Positions 41,884 through 50,370 of a stretch of 64,000 nucleotides of DNA are shown in pieces. Within the stretch, counting starts at the first letter, position 1, and each line of letters opens with the position of its first letter. The stretch comes from Pseudomonas alkylphenolica. Lineage in GTDB: Bacteria > Pseudomonadota > Gammaproteobacteria > Pseudomonadales > Pseudomonadaceae. Location: NCBI RefSeq assembly GCF_000746525.1, contig NZ_CP009048.1, positions 2,287,501 to 2,351,500 of the forward strand. Reading direction: 5' to 3'. The position numbers were made by a program, and so were the translations under genes. The notes under the pieces were generated by a model. That model had not been told where the DNA came from. It did not search any database and worked only from the letters and a program-made list of their open reading frames with translations.

Positions 41884-43722
41884 ATGGCGTTCAGCCTTGA
41901 ACTGGAAGAGTGGGTTGGCAGTGTCTGGCATCGCTTTATCACCCGCCGCGCCAGCCCGGATTTTCCTCAGGCGGGCATTGACCTTGCCCCGCGTCAGCGC
42001 GCCCTGGCCCTGTTGTTTCGGGCCATGGGCGGGGCTGGCAACCAGGGTGTGGAGGCGGCCAGCGAGCGCGATCTGCTGCTGCGCCGCACGCTGTTGCAGC
42101 AGATCGCCGGTACCTGCAAGCAGGTGCCGCTGGCCTGGTGTGACGGGCGCAATCTGCGCTTGCCCAGCCACCTTGCGGTGTTTCCCGAGGCCGGGTTGAA
42201 CGAGGAACTCTATCGTTGGCTGGCCTTGTTGGCGGCACACGCAGGGCCGATGCGGCACTGGGGGCGGGACAACCAGCGCTGGACCCAGCGCTTGTTGCAG
42301 CGCTACCCGGCGCTGGCGAGCCGTTACCAGCGGCTGGTCGACGCCCACCTGCAACTGCGGCCGGACCCGGCCGCGATGAGTCCTGCCGAAGCGGCCCTGG
42401 AGCGCGCGCTGCGCCAGGCCTTGCGCGAGCCGGGCAGCGTCAGCGAGTTTCCCCGCAGTGAACGGGCAGCCTGGCCTTTGCCGCTGTGGCTGTACCCGCC
42501 ATTGCATCAGCCAGGTGCTCCGGCCGGGGACCTGGAGGACTCCAGCGAACACCTGGCAACAGCGCCCGGCGAGCAGCGTAGCGGCCGTAAACGCGCTACC
42601 CGCATCGATGAAAATCGTCGTGAGGGCGGGCTGCTGGTGGTGCGCCTGGAGAACCTGTTCAGCTGGACCGAACATGTCGACCTGGACCGCTGGAGCGACG
42701 ATAGCGAAGATCCGGATGCCGCGCGAGTCGCCGACGATCTTGATCAGTTGACCTTGTCGCGCACGCGCTTGCGCAAGGGCGGCGGCCTCAAACTGCACCT
42801 GGATTTGCCACCCGCAGAGGTCGACGACATTCCCTTGGGCGAGGGCATCAAACTGCCGGAATGGGACTATCGCACAGGGCGTTTGCAGGCGAACTTCGTC
42901 AACCTGCAGCTGTTCGAGCCACGTGATTGCCAGGCGCAGCCCTTGCCGGCTCGCCTGCAACCGGCGGCGCGGCGTCTGCGCCGTCAGTTCGAGCAGCTGC
43001 GCAATGACCGCCAATGGTTACGTCAGCAGCCTCAGGGCAGCGAGCTGGATTTGAAGGCCTGGCTGGATTTTCATGTCGAGCGCAGCCATGGCCAGTGTGC
43101 CGAGCGCGGCCTGTTCATGGCGCAACGGCAGACCCATCGCGACCTGGCCTGTCTGCTGCTGGCCGATGTGTCGATGTCCACCGATGCTCACCTCAACGAT
43201 GAACACCGGGTGATCGAGGTGATCCGCGACAGCCTGTTGCTGTTTGGCGAAACCCTCTCGACCCTGGGGGATGACTTTGCCTTGTACGGGTTTTCTTCAT
43301 TGCGTCGCCAGCAAGTGCGCCTGCAGGAACTCAAGACCTTCACCCAGCGTTACGACGACAGCACGCGCGGCAAGATTCAGGGGCTGACGCCGGGTTACTA
43401 CACGCGCATGGGCGCCGCGATTCGCCAGGCCACGCGCCTGCTTGGCAGCAGCAAACGGCGGCGCAAGCTGTTGCTGTTGCTGACCGATGGCAAGCCCAAT
43501 GACCTGGATCTGTATGAGGGGCGCTATGGTGTCGAAGACACCCGCGAGGCGGTACGTGAAGCGCGGCGGCAGGGGCTGATCCCGTTCTGTATCACCATCG
43601 ACCGCAAGGCGGCTGACTACCTGCCGTACATGTTCGGCAGCAATGGCTACAGCCTGATTCGCCAGCCTGAACAGTTGCCGCTGCGCCTGCCGCAACTGTA
43701 TCGCCAGTTGACCCAGCCTTGA
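41884..43722 (+). CDS. norD: NO reductase activation protein NorD
   Basis: A 612-residue VWA-domain protein. The MIDAS motif is LLADVSMSTDAHLND (Asp-x-Ser-x-Ser) in the C-terminal third, with LLLLTDGKPNDLDLYEGRYG beyond it. It acts with NirQ to mature NO reductase. AGGAGG precedes the ATG, 18 nt after norB. It converges on dnrP. Confidence 0.92.
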   Translation: MAFSLELEEWVGSVWHRFITRRASPDFPQAGIDLAPRQRALALLFRAMGGAGNQGVEAASERDLLLRRTLLQQIAGTCKQVPLAWCDGRNLRLPSHLAVFPEAGLNEELYRWLALLAAHAGPMRHWGRDNQRWTQRLLQRYPALASRYQRLVDAHLQLRPDPAAMSPAEAALERALRQALREPGSVSEFPRSERAAWPLPLWLYPPLHQPGAPAGDLEDSSEHLATAPGEQRSGRKRATRIDENRREGGLLVVRLENLFSWTEHVDLDRWSDDSEDPDAARVADDLDQLTLSRTRLRKGGGLKLHLDLPPAEVDDIPLGEGIKLPEWDYRTGRLQANFVNLQLFEPRDCQAQPLPARLQPAARRLRRQFEQLRNDRQWLRQQPQGSELDLKAWLDFHVERSHGQCAERGLFMAQRQTHRDLACLLLADVSMSTDAHLNDEHRVIEVIRDSLLLFGETLSTLGDDFALYGFSSLRRQQVRLQELKTFTQRYDDSTRGKIQGLTPGYYTRMGAAIRQATRLLGSSKRRRKLLLLLTDGKPNDLDLYEGRYGVEDTREAVREARRQGLIPFCITIDRKAADYLPYMFGSNGYSLIRQPEQLPLRLPQLYRQLTQP

Positions 43723-43729
43723 GCCGCGG

Positions 43730-43921
43730 CTAGCGCGGCAACCAGAACACCATCACCACGCAGAACAGCGTCAGGCCGATGCAGAACCACAGAAAGCGCA
43801 ATTGCCGCCGGGCCGCGGCGTGCGCCTGGGAGGCCGGCAGCGGCATGCCGCATTGCTCGCAGGTGACGCCCTGGGGCGGATTGCTGTGTTGGCAGTACAG
43901 GCACACGGGCAGGGCCTTCAT
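43730..43921 (-). CDS. dnrP: DnrP small zinc-ribbon membrane protein
   Basis: 63 residues: an N-terminal zinc ribbon with Cys7, Cys10, Cys21 and Cys24 (CLYC, CEQC), then one membrane helix (about 41-60). Small proteins of this layout next to dnr are called DnrP in pseudomonads; function not established. It overlaps the dnr stop by 4 nt. Confidence 0.75.
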   Translation of the reverse strand: MKALPVCLYCQHSNPPQGVTCEQCGMPLPASQAHAAARRQLRFLWFCIGLTLFCVVMVFWLPR

Positions 43922-44601
43922 TCGAATTGCTCCAGCCGTGGGCGGTCGAGAATGACGATGTGCCGCCCGTCCTGGGTGATGATCTGTTCATCGATCAGAC
44001 GGCGGATGATCCGCGAGAAGGTTTCCGGCTGGATCGACAGATGGCCGGCGATCAGCTGCTTGGCCATCGGCAGTTCGAACTGGCGCTCGACCGGCTGGGC
44101 CTGCATCAGTTGCGTCAGCAGATAGCGCACCACCCGGTGGGTGGCGTTCTTCAGCGACAGCGTCTCGATTTCGTTGACCCGCTGATGCAGGCGCACGCAC
44201 AGCTTACCGAGCAGGGCGAAGGTCAGGCGGCTATTGTTCTGCAGCAGGTGCATGTAGGTGTGGGTCGACAAACGATAGAGCTGCGAAGGGCCAATCGCTT
44301 CGGCCGAGGCCACATAGTTCGGGGTGTCCATCAGCATCATCGCTTCGGCGAAGGTTTGCCGTGGGCCGACCACTTCAAAGACCTTTTCCTGGCCGTCGGG
44401 GGTCAGGCGGTAGATCTTCACCGCGCCGGCAATCACGAAGTAGAACGCCTCGGCGGGTTCGCCCTGGTGGAACAACGGTTCGCCCTTGTCGACATTGAGC
44501 AAGTGGCTGGACGCCATCAGCTCATCCAGTTGTTCGTCATTCAACGGCTCGAACAGGTGATGGCTGCGCAGAATCTGGTGATGGACGCGATGCAGGACCA
44601 T
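43918..44601 (-). CDS. dnr: NO-responsive Crp/Fnr-family regulator Dnr
   Basis: 227 residues with a cyclic-nucleotide-like sensor domain (LFHQGEPAEAFYFVIAGAVKIY) and a C-terminal winged helix (LIAGHLSIQPETFSRIIRRLIDE). No FNR-type N-terminal iron-sulfur cysteines are present, so the Dnr class is right: heme-bound NO activates it at TTGAT-N4-ATCAA sites, several of which lie in this window. It is co-transcribed with dnrP downstream and with a 29-residue upstream frame. Confidence 0.92.
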   Translation of the reverse strand: MVLHRVHHQILRSHHLFEPLNDEQLDELMASSHLLNVDKGEPLFHQGEPAEAFYFVIAGAVKIYRLTPDGQEKVFEVVGPRQTFAEAMMLMDTPNYVASAEAIGPSQLYRLSTHTYMHLLQNNSRLTFALLGKLCVRLHQRVNEIETLSLKNATHRVVRYLLTQLMQAQPVERQFELPMAKQLIAGHLSIQPETFSRIIRRLIDEQIITQDGRHIVILDRPRLEQFE

Positions 44602-44636
44602 GGGAGTTCATCCTCAGGCTGGAGGGGAAGGGCGCC

Positions 44637-44726
44637 TCAGACAAGACTGAGGGCGACGCGGCTGGCGACAGCAATGAACGAACTCAAAGCGGCAAACCAC
44701 GCCAGCGGCTGGATGATGTTTCTCAT
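44637..44726 (-). CDS. 29-residue hydrophobic peptide upstream of dnr
   Basis: A frame MRNIIQPLAWFAALSSFIAV then ASRVALSLV has TTGGAG 5 nt before its ATG and ends 35 nt before dnr on the same strand. It is one hydrophobic helix. It could be a small membrane peptide or a leader controlling dnr. Only the ribosome site and position support it. Confidence 0.4.
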   Translation of the reverse strand: MRNIIQPLAWFAALSSFIAVASRVALSLV

Positions 44727-44838
44727 GTGAACTCCAATGGAATGACGGATAGGCCTGTTCAGCAAGACTCGGGCCAGGCGCCAGGGCCGCGGATTTACTT
44801 GCTGTGTCCAGTGCTATGGTTAAAACAACCCTTGGCAT

Positions 44839-44866
44839 TAGGGTAATAAATACCCCTGTAGGGTTT
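44839..44866 (-). promoter_or_regulatory. NarL-like heptamers upstream of dnr
   Basis: TACCCCT (44851-44857), a fit to the NarL heptamer TACYYMT, is followed after 2 nt by the inverted AGGGTTT (one base off). A further TTAGGGTAA lies at 44839-44847. Nitrate-responsive NarL is known to control dnr in P. aeruginosa. The rest of the 44727-45080 gap holds a REP pair and nothing else clear. Confidence 0.4.
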
Positions 44867-44876
44867 TTTCTACCCG

Positions 44877-44946
44877 GTGGGAGCGGGCTTGCCCCGCGAT
44901 TGCAAGCTGTCAGACGCATTGCATCGCGGGGCAAGCCCGCTCCCAC
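44877..44946. repeat. REP pair (convergent arms)
   Basis: Two complementary REP units between divergent dnr and nnrS. Confidence 0.9.
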
Positions 44947-45080
44947 CGGGTTCTGCCGGGGTGGCGGCATGGCCCTTGCAGCTTACGCAGTTGTCGCAAA
45001 CGGGCGTTGACGTGCGACAAGGGCAAGGATCGGTAAATCGCAGATGATGGCGCCCGGCAATCGGGTTAAGGAGTGGTTCC

Positions 45081-46271
45081 ATGCAAGTACTTGATCGCCG
45101 TAAAGCGCTGGCCATCGTGCCGTTGTTACGGCTGGCGTTCCGTCCCTTTTTCCTCGCCGGTTGCGGCCTGGCGTTGCTCGCCGTGCCGCTGTGGCTGGCC
45201 GCATTGAATGGTTCGCTGGGCGACTGGCAGCCCGCCGGTGGCTGGCTGGCCTGGCATCGCCACGAGTTGGTGTTCGGCTTCGGCCTGGCGATCATCGCCG
45301 GTTTTCTGCTCACTGCAGGACAGACCTGGACCGGCCAACCGGGCCTGAGCGGTACGCCGCTGGCAGCGTTGGCGCTGCTGTGGCTGGCCGCGCGAATTGC
45401 CTGGCTGGCCAACCTGCCGTGGCCGCTGCTGGCGCTGCTGGAACTGGCCTTCCCGCTGATCGTGGCGCTGTTGATGGGCGCCATGCTCTGGCGCGTCCGG
45501 CAGAAGCGTAATTATCCGGTGGTGCTGGTGTTGCTGTTGCTGACGGCCGCCGATGCGGTGTCGGTCTACGGGCTGCTCCAGGGCCATGATGGCTGGCAAC
45601 GCCAGGGCGTGCTCAGCGCCATCTGGCTGGTGGCGGCGATGATGGGCCTGATCGGTGGCCGGGTGATTCCATTCTTTACCCAACGTGGCCTGGGCCGGGT
45701 CGAAGGCGTTGCGCCCTGGCCCTGGCTCGACTGGTTGCTGCTGGCAGGTGCCGCGCTGGTGGCAGTGTTGTATGCCGCTGGCCCTGCGCTGGCGGCCAAT
45801 GTCTGGATCGGTTTGTTGTTTGCCGCGCTGACACTGGGGCACGGGGTGCGTCTGTGGCGCTGGCATGACCGTGGCTTGTGGCGTGTGCCGCTGCTGTGGT
45901 CGTTGCACCTGGCCTATGGCTGGTTGGCGCTGGCATGCCTGGGCATGGCCCTGTGGCACTTCGGCGTCCCGTTGAACCCCAGCCTTGCGGTGCACTGCCT
46001 GACCATCGGGGCCATGGCCGGGTTGATTCTGGCGATGATCGCGCGGGTCAGCCTGGGCCATACCGGGCGGCCCTTGCAGCCGCCAGCGGGGATGACCCTG
46101 GCGTTCATCCTGCTTAATCTCGCGGGTGTGAGCCGGGTGCTGCTGGTGCTGTGGTTGCCATTGGCGGGGTTGTGGCTGGCCGCGGTGTGCTGGGTCGGCG
46201 CGTTTGCCCTGTACGCCTGGCGGTACGCACCGATGTTGCTGCGCGCCCGGGTGGACGGACATCCCGGATAA
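45081..46271 (+). CDS. nnrS: NnrS family NO-stress membrane protein
   Basis: A 396-residue heme/copper membrane protein with about 12 helices. The LLRLAFRPFFLAGCGLALLAVPLWLAAL start and GGWLAWHRHELVFGFGLAIIAGFLLTAGQTWTGQPG are hallmarks of NnrS, which eases NO stress during denitrification. A degenerate Anr/Dnr half-site (TTGACGTGCGACAA, 45007-45020) lies 60 nt upstream. It is 25 nt from the next CopD-like gene. Confidence 0.92.
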   Translation: MQVLDRRKALAIVPLLRLAFRPFFLAGCGLALLAVPLWLAALNGSLGDWQPAGGWLAWHRHELVFGFGLAIIAGFLLTAGQTWTGQPGLSGTPLAALALLWLAARIAWLANLPWPLLALLELAFPLIVALLMGAMLWRVRQKRNYPVVLVLLLLTAADAVSVYGLLQGHDGWQRQGVLSAIWLVAAMMGLIGGRVIPFFTQRGLGRVEGVAPWPWLDWLLLAGAALVAVLYAAGPALAANVWIGLLFAALTLGHGVRLWRWHDRGLWRVPLLWSLHLAYGWLALACLGMALWHFGVPLNPSLAVHCLTIGAMAGLILAMIARVSLGHTGRPLQPPAGMTLAFILLNLAGVSRVLLVLWLPLAGLWLAAVCWVGAFALYAWRYAPMLLRARVDGHPG

Positions 46272-46296
46272 TCGGCACACAAGCAGGAGGCAGGCG

Positions 46297-46734
46297 ATGT
46301 TGTATCCCTATTTACTGGTTATCCATTTACTCGCGGCCATTGCCTTTATCGGCACCTTGTTCTTCGAGGTGTTCATCTGGTATTCGGCGCGTCGGCAAGT
46401 GCCGGATGCTGCGCAGGCTGCGGCGGATCAGGCGATCGCCACGCGTTCGCGCAAGGTGCTGCATGCGGTGGTGCTGGTGTTGTATGGCGCCGGTATCGGC
46501 CTGGCCTGGCACCATCGCGGCGCCCTCAGTCAGCCGCTGGCCAGCAGTTTCGCCAGCTTGTTGAGCCTGAAGATCATCCTGGCCCTGAGCATTATCGGCC
46601 ATTACCTGCTGCTGGCTTACTGGCTGCAGCGCGGACGCTTGAGCGAGACGCGGGCGCGCTGGATCCGCTGCAGCATCCTCGGGCACATGCTGCTGATCGT
46701 GATTCTGGCCAAGGCGATGTTTTATTGGCATTGA
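46297..46734 (+). CDS. CopD-like four-helix membrane protein (paralogue)
   Basis: 145 residues, four helices, starting LVIHLLAAIAFIGTLFFEVFIW and ending HMLLIVILAKAMFYWH. Clearly the same family as the protein at 34917-35360. AGGAGG lies 6 nt before the ATG. Probably co-transcribed with nnrS; its role may be electron or copper handling in NO metabolism. Unproven. Confidence 0.65.
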   Translation: MLYPYLLVIHLLAAIAFIGTLFFEVFIWYSARRQVPDAAQAAADQAIATRSRKVLHAVVLVLYGAGIGLAWHHRGALSQPLASSFASLLSLKIILALSIIGHYLLLAYWLQRGRLSETRARWIRCSILGHMLLIVILAKAMFYWH

Positions 46735-46738
46735 CAGA

Positions 46739-46807
46739 ATCGCGGGGCAAGCCCGCTCCCACCGGGTGGCCTGCATTGACCCGGTGGGAGCGGGCTTGCC
46801 CCGCGAT
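46739..46807. repeat. REP pair in reversed (divergent) arm order
   Basis: Here the units are ordered ATCGCGGGG first and GTGGGAG second, the opposite of the other pairs, between convergent genes. Confidence 0.9.
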
Positions 46808-46815
46808 AAGGTCTA

Positions 46816-47307
46816 TCAAGCAAGCGCTTTGACGAACAGCACGTTGTTCTCCAGGTGAATGTGCTGCATCAGGTCATCACGAAATTCCGCCAGGCCGCGA
46901 TACAAGGCGCGCCAGGTGTTGCAGGCATCCTCCGGCGGGATGATGTTGTGGGTCAGCGTCAGCAGGATCTCCAACGCTTCGCCGTGTTGATCATGTTCCA
47001 GGCGCAGCACCCGGATCGGTGGCGTTGCCTGGCGGCCCATGCCCTGTTGCAGCATCGGGAACAGCACCTGTTCTTCCTTGAGCATGTGCCCTTCGAGTTC
47101 CTGCTGCATGTCTTCAAGGTGGTTGGCCAGGCCATTGGGGCAGCTGCTGCGGGCACCGTGTACCTGCTCCACGCGCCGGGCCAGGCGGATCAGTTCCGGC
47201 AGTTGCTGGCGGTGGCGATCGTGATAGCGCGAGAGAATGTGTGCAATGAGTTCGGCCTGAGGCACCTCGTGCCAGGCGTCAGGGGTGTCGAGAAGTGTCT
47301 GGCTCAT
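46816..47307 (-). CDS. Hemerythrin-domain NO/iron-sulfur repair protein (RIC/DnrN-like)
   Basis: A 163-residue hemerythrin four-helix protein lacking the N-terminal ScdA domain. Metal ligands are visible in HILSRYHDRHRQQL, LEGHMLKEEQVLFPML, LEHDQHGEALEIL and MQHIHLENNVLF. Relatives (YtfE, DnrN) repair iron-sulfur centres damaged by NO. AAGGAA lies 5 nt before the ATG. It is divergent from norR and has a sigma-54 promoter. Confidence 0.85.
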   Translation of the reverse strand: MSQTLLDTPDAWHEVPQAELIAHILSRYHDRHRQQLPELIRLARRVEQVHGARSSCPNGLANHLEDMQQELEGHMLKEEQVLFPMLQQGMGRQATPPIRVLRLEHDQHGEALEILLTLTHNIIPPEDACNTWRALYRGLAEFRDDLMQHIHLENNVLFVKALA

Positions 47308-47346
47308 CAGGGTTCCTTGGTGTGGTTGCAAAGGTCCCTGTAGCGA

Positions 47347-47363
47347 TTGCATCGCGCATGCCA
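47347..47363 (-). promoter_or_regulatory. Sigma-54 promoter of the RIC-like gene
   Basis: On the minus strand TGGCATGCGCGATGCAA has the -24 GG and -12 GC with exact 10-nt spacing. NorR, encoded divergently, is the expected activator. Confidence 0.7.
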
Positions 47364-47413
47364 TGTTCAACCGCTTGAGATTCAAGGCGTTGTATTTTGT
47401 TGTGGTGAAAATC

Positions 47414-47431
47414 ACCCTGATGCGTCAGGGT
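47414..47431. promoter_or_regulatory. Perfect palindrome, candidate NorR site
   Basis: ACCCTGATGCGTCAGGGT is a 7-bp perfect inverted repeat with a 4-nt centre, about 50 nt upstream of the sigma-54 promoter and 30 nt before the norR start. It does not match the E. coli NorR GT-N7-AC core closely. Confidence 0.4.
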
Positions 47432-47460
47432 AGATGCAACCCTTAAAGGTGATAACTACC

Positions 47461-48990
47461 ATGCTGCGTGAAAGCCTGGCGGCCGATCTGATTGTCGAGT
47501 TGCCCAATGCCGTACGGTTGCAACGCCTGGTGCAGACCCTGCGCGAATACTTCAACTGCGGCGCGGTCGGTTTGCTGCACCTGGATGACGACAGCCTGCG
47601 CCCGGTGGCGACGGTGGGGCTGGTCCACGAAGCCCTCGGGCGGCGCTTTGTGATTGCCCAGCATCCGCGCCTGGCGGCGATCATGGCCTCGCGCGAGCCC
47701 ACCTGGTTCGAGCCCGACAGCCGTCTGCCCGATCCATACGACGGCTTGCTCGACACCCCGCTCAACGAGCCGCTGGCCGTGCACGATTGCATGGGCGTGA
47801 GCCTCTATGTGCAAGGCCAGGTCTGGGGCGCGATCACCCTTGACGCGCTGCAGGCCGGCACCTTCGACAGTGCGGCGCGCGATGAGCTCAAGCGCTGCAC
47901 CCTGCAGATCGAAGCGGCGCTGCGGGTTACCCGGCTGGAGCAGGAAAACCGCAGCCTGCGCCTGGCCCGCAGCGACCCTCAGGACCTGCGGATGCCGGTG
48001 CAGGAGAGCGAGATCCTCGGCCAGAGCCCGGTGCTGCACCAGTTGCTGACAGAGCTGGACGTGCTGGCCGATTCCGAACTGCCGGTGCTGCTGCTGGGCG
48101 AGACGGGGGTGGGCAAGGAGTTGTTTGCCCGGCGTTTGCACAGTCTTTCGCGGCGCCGCCACAAGCCGCTGGTACAGGTCAACTGCGCCGCATTGCCGGA
48201 ATCACTGGCCGAAAGCGAGTTGTTCGGCCACGTCAAAGGTGCCTTTTCGGGGGCCAACAGTGACCGCGCCGGGCGTTTCGATGCGGCCAATGGCGGCACG
48301 CTGTTTCTCGACGAAGTCGGCGAGCTGCCCTTGAGCGTGCAGGCCAAACTGCTGCGCACCCTGCAAAACGGCGAGATCCAGCGCCTGGGGGCGGACAAGC
48401 CGTTGCATGTGGATGTGCGCATCATTGCCGCCACCAACCGCCACCTGCCTGACAGCATTCGCGAAGGCCTGTTCCGCGCCGATCTGTACCATCGCCTGTC
48501 GGTCTATCCGGTGCCGATTCCGCCGCTGCGCGAACGCGGCAATGACGTGCTGATCCTGGCCGGGCAATTTCTCGAACTCAACCGTACCCGCCTGGGCCTG
48601 CGCGGTTTGCGCCTGTCGGCGGCGGCCGAGCGCGCGCTGCTGGCCTACCACTGGCCGGGCAACGTGCGCGAACTGGAACATGTGGTCAGTCGTGCCGCGC
48701 TCAAACAGCTCAGCCGCGGTGGCAGCCGCAACCTGATCATTACCCTGGAGCCGGAAGTGCTGGACCTGGACAGCAGCGGGCACAGCGCCGCCGCCATCGA
48801 ACGGCCGCCGGAGGTGGTTGCGCAGTCATCGCCGCTGCTGTCGTTGAGCGAAACGGTCGACGCCTGCCAGCGCCAGGCCATTGTCCGGGCGCTGGAACTG
48901 TGCGGCGACAATTGGGCCAGCGCTGCGCGCTTGCTGCAGGTCGATCCGAGCAACTTGCACAAGCTGGCCAGGCGTTTGCGCCTGAAGTAA
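47461..48990 (+). CDS. norR: Sigma-54-dependent NO-responsive activator NorR
   Basis: 509 residues: GAF sensor (about 20-170) for NO via non-heme iron, central AAA+ domain with Walker A GETGVGKE, GAFSGA in place of the canonical GAFTGA, GGTLFLDEVGEL Walker B, and a C-terminal Fis-type helix-turn-helix (CGDNWASAARLLQVDPSNLHKLARRL). It activates sigma-54 promoters such as the one of the adjacent RIC-like gene. I start at 47461 because AAAGGTGAT precedes it; the frame is open from 47434. Confidence 0.9.
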   Translation: MLRESLAADLIVELPNAVRLQRLVQTLREYFNCGAVGLLHLDDDSLRPVATVGLVHEALGRRFVIAQHPRLAAIMASREPTWFEPDSRLPDPYDGLLDTPLNEPLAVHDCMGVSLYVQGQVWGAITLDALQAGTFDSAARDELKRCTLQIEAALRVTRLEQENRSLRLARSDPQDLRMPVQESEILGQSPVLHQLLTELDVLADSELPVLLLGETGVGKELFARRLHSLSRRRHKPLVQVNCAALPESLAESELFGHVKGAFSGANSDRAGRFDAANGGTLFLDEVGELPLSVQAKLLRTLQNGEIQRLGADKPLHVDVRIIAATNRHLPDSIREGLFRADLYHRLSVYPVPIPPLRERGNDVLILAGQFLELNRTRLGLRGLRLSAAAERALLAYHWPGNVRELEHVVSRAALKQLSRGGSRNLIITLEPEVLDLDSSGHSAAAIERPPEVVAQSSPLLSLSETVDACQRQAIVRALELCGDNWASAARLLQVDPSNLHKLARRLRLK

Positions 48991-49000
48991 GCGTGTGATG

Positions 49001-49014
49001 TTGATGGCGGTCAA
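49001..49014 (+). promoter_or_regulatory. Anr/Dnr box before the PdxH gene
   Basis: TTGATGGCGGTCAA, one mismatch to TTGAT-N4-ATCAA, 57 nt before the start. Confidence 0.7.
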
Positions 49015-49071
49015 GGTGGCGAGGGCAGCGAGTCAACAGACTGTGAGTTCCATCCACCGGAGATCACTGTC

Positions 49072-49719
49072 ATGCCCCTGTCCCTGGCTCAGATGCGCCG
49101 CAATTACACCCTGGGTGGCCTGCAGGAAGAGGCCGCACCGCACGACCCTTTGCTGATGTTCAACCAGTGGCTGCAGCAGGCGCGGGAAACCGAGAGCGCG
49201 CCGGTGGAGGCCAACAGCATGCACCTGGCGACGGTCGACCGTCAGGGCCGGCCCCATGGCCGGGTGTTGCTGCTCAAGGGTGTGAGCGAGGCGGGCTTTA
49301 CCTTTTTCGGTAATTACCTGAGTGCCAAGGGCCAGGAGCTGGAGGCCAATCCGTGGGCGGCCATGACCTTCTTCTGGCCGGCGCTTGAACGTCAGGTGCG
49401 CATCGAAGGGCAGGTGCGCCGGCTCGATCCGCAGCTCAGCGATGACTACTTCGACAGCCGTCCGCTGGCCAGTCGCCTGGGGGCCTGGGCCTCGCCGCAA
49501 AGCCGGGTGCTGGCCGATCGCGCAGCCCTGGAAGCCTTGCTGGCGCAGACTATCCGCCGCTTCGTCGATCAGCCGCTGCGTCGTCCGGAACACTGGGGCG
49601 GCTACTGCCTGGAACCTGAACGCATGGAGTTCTGGCAGGGCCGCGCCGACCGTCTGCATGACCGTCTGGACTATCGCTTGCAGGACGGGCAGTGGACACG
49701 CAGTCGCCTGGCGCCGTGA
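49072..49719 (+). CDS. pdxH: Pyridoxamine 5'-phosphate oxidase
   Basis: A 215-residue FMN enzyme of the PNPOx family. It shows [56 protein letters not shown] and the C-terminal signature [25 protein letters not shown]. It makes pyridoxal 5'-phosphate. The Anr/Dnr box upstream is unusual for an enzyme that normally needs O2, so it may be a special paralogue. I cannot see whether a second pdxH exists. Confidence 0.88.
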   Translation: MPLSLAQMRRNYTLGGLQEEAAPHDPLLMFNQWLQQARETESAPVEANSMHLATVDRQGRPHGRVLLLKGVSEAGFTFFGNYLSAKGQELEANPWAAMTFFWPALERQVRIEGQVRRLDPQLSDDYFDSRPLASRLGAWASPQSRVLADRAALEALLAQTIRRFVDQPLRRPEHWGGYCLEPERMEFWQGRADRLHDRLDYRLQDGQWTRSRLAP

Positions 49720-49815
49720 GCCGTGTGCTCCGTCGAGGTACCTCCTTGGAGGAATAGGTTCGGCTGCTGTTTCGGTTCAGGCTTGGGCGCATTCACATCA
49801 TGGGAGGGTCCGCAC

Positions 49816-50370
49816 ATGGCCCATCTGGCGCAACGTACCTTTGAACCGCTGAACATTGCCGTACTGACCATCAGCGACACCCGCAGCTTCGACACCGACA
49901 CCTCGGGGCAGACCCTGTGCGATTTGCTCCAGGCGGCCGGGCATCGACTGATCGACCGTGACCTGGTCAAGGACGACATCTACCAGATCCGCGCCACGCT
50001 CTCACGCTGGATCGCCGACCCCCGGGTGCAGGTGGTGCTGACCACCGGCGGCACCGGGTTCACCGTGCGCGACAATACTCCGCAAGCCGTCCTGCCGTTG
50101 CTGGACAAGCATGTGGAGGGCTTTGGTGAACTGTTCCGCCAGGTCTCGCTGGCGGAGATCGGCATGTCCAGCCTGCAGTCGCGGGCGCTGGCCGGGATGA
50201 GCAATGGTGTGCTGGTGTGTTGTGTGCCGGGTTCGCCTGGAGCCTGTCGCACCGCCTGGAACCAGATCCTTCTCGGGCAACTGGACAGCCGCACCGGCCC
50301 GTGCAATTTCGCGCCGCATCTCAAGGCCCAGGCCGAGCAGGCAATCGAGGCCTGTGGAGAACGCTCATGA
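49816..50370 (+). CDS. moaB: Molybdenum cofactor biosynthesis protein MoaB
   Basis: A 184-residue MogA/MoaB fold protein: LNIAVLTISDTRSFDTDTSGQTL, VVLTTGGTGFTVRDNTPQAV and VCCVPGSPGACRTAWNQILL. It adenylylates molybdopterin before molybdate insertion. GGAGG precedes the ATG. It overlaps moeA by 4 nt. Moco is needed by nitrate reductase, which suits the anaerobic context. Confidence 0.92.
   Translation: MAHLAQRTFEPLNIAVLTISDTRSFDTDTSGQTLCDLLQAAGHRLIDRDLVKDDIYQIRATLSRWIADPRVQVVLTTGGTGFTVRDNTPQAVLPLLDKHVEGFGELFRQVSLAEIGMSSLQSRALAGMSNGVLVCCVPGSPGACRTAWNQILLGQLDSRTGPCNFAPHLKAQAEQAIEACGERS

Noticed and set aside
45126..46280. A 384-codon Gln-rich minus-strand frame
   Set aside because: Shadow of nnrS, whose NnrS signatures are clear.
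49742..49753. CCTCCTTGGAGG palindrome between pdxH and moaB
   Set aside because: It is too short a stem for a terminator or riboswitch and does not cover the moaB ribosome site.
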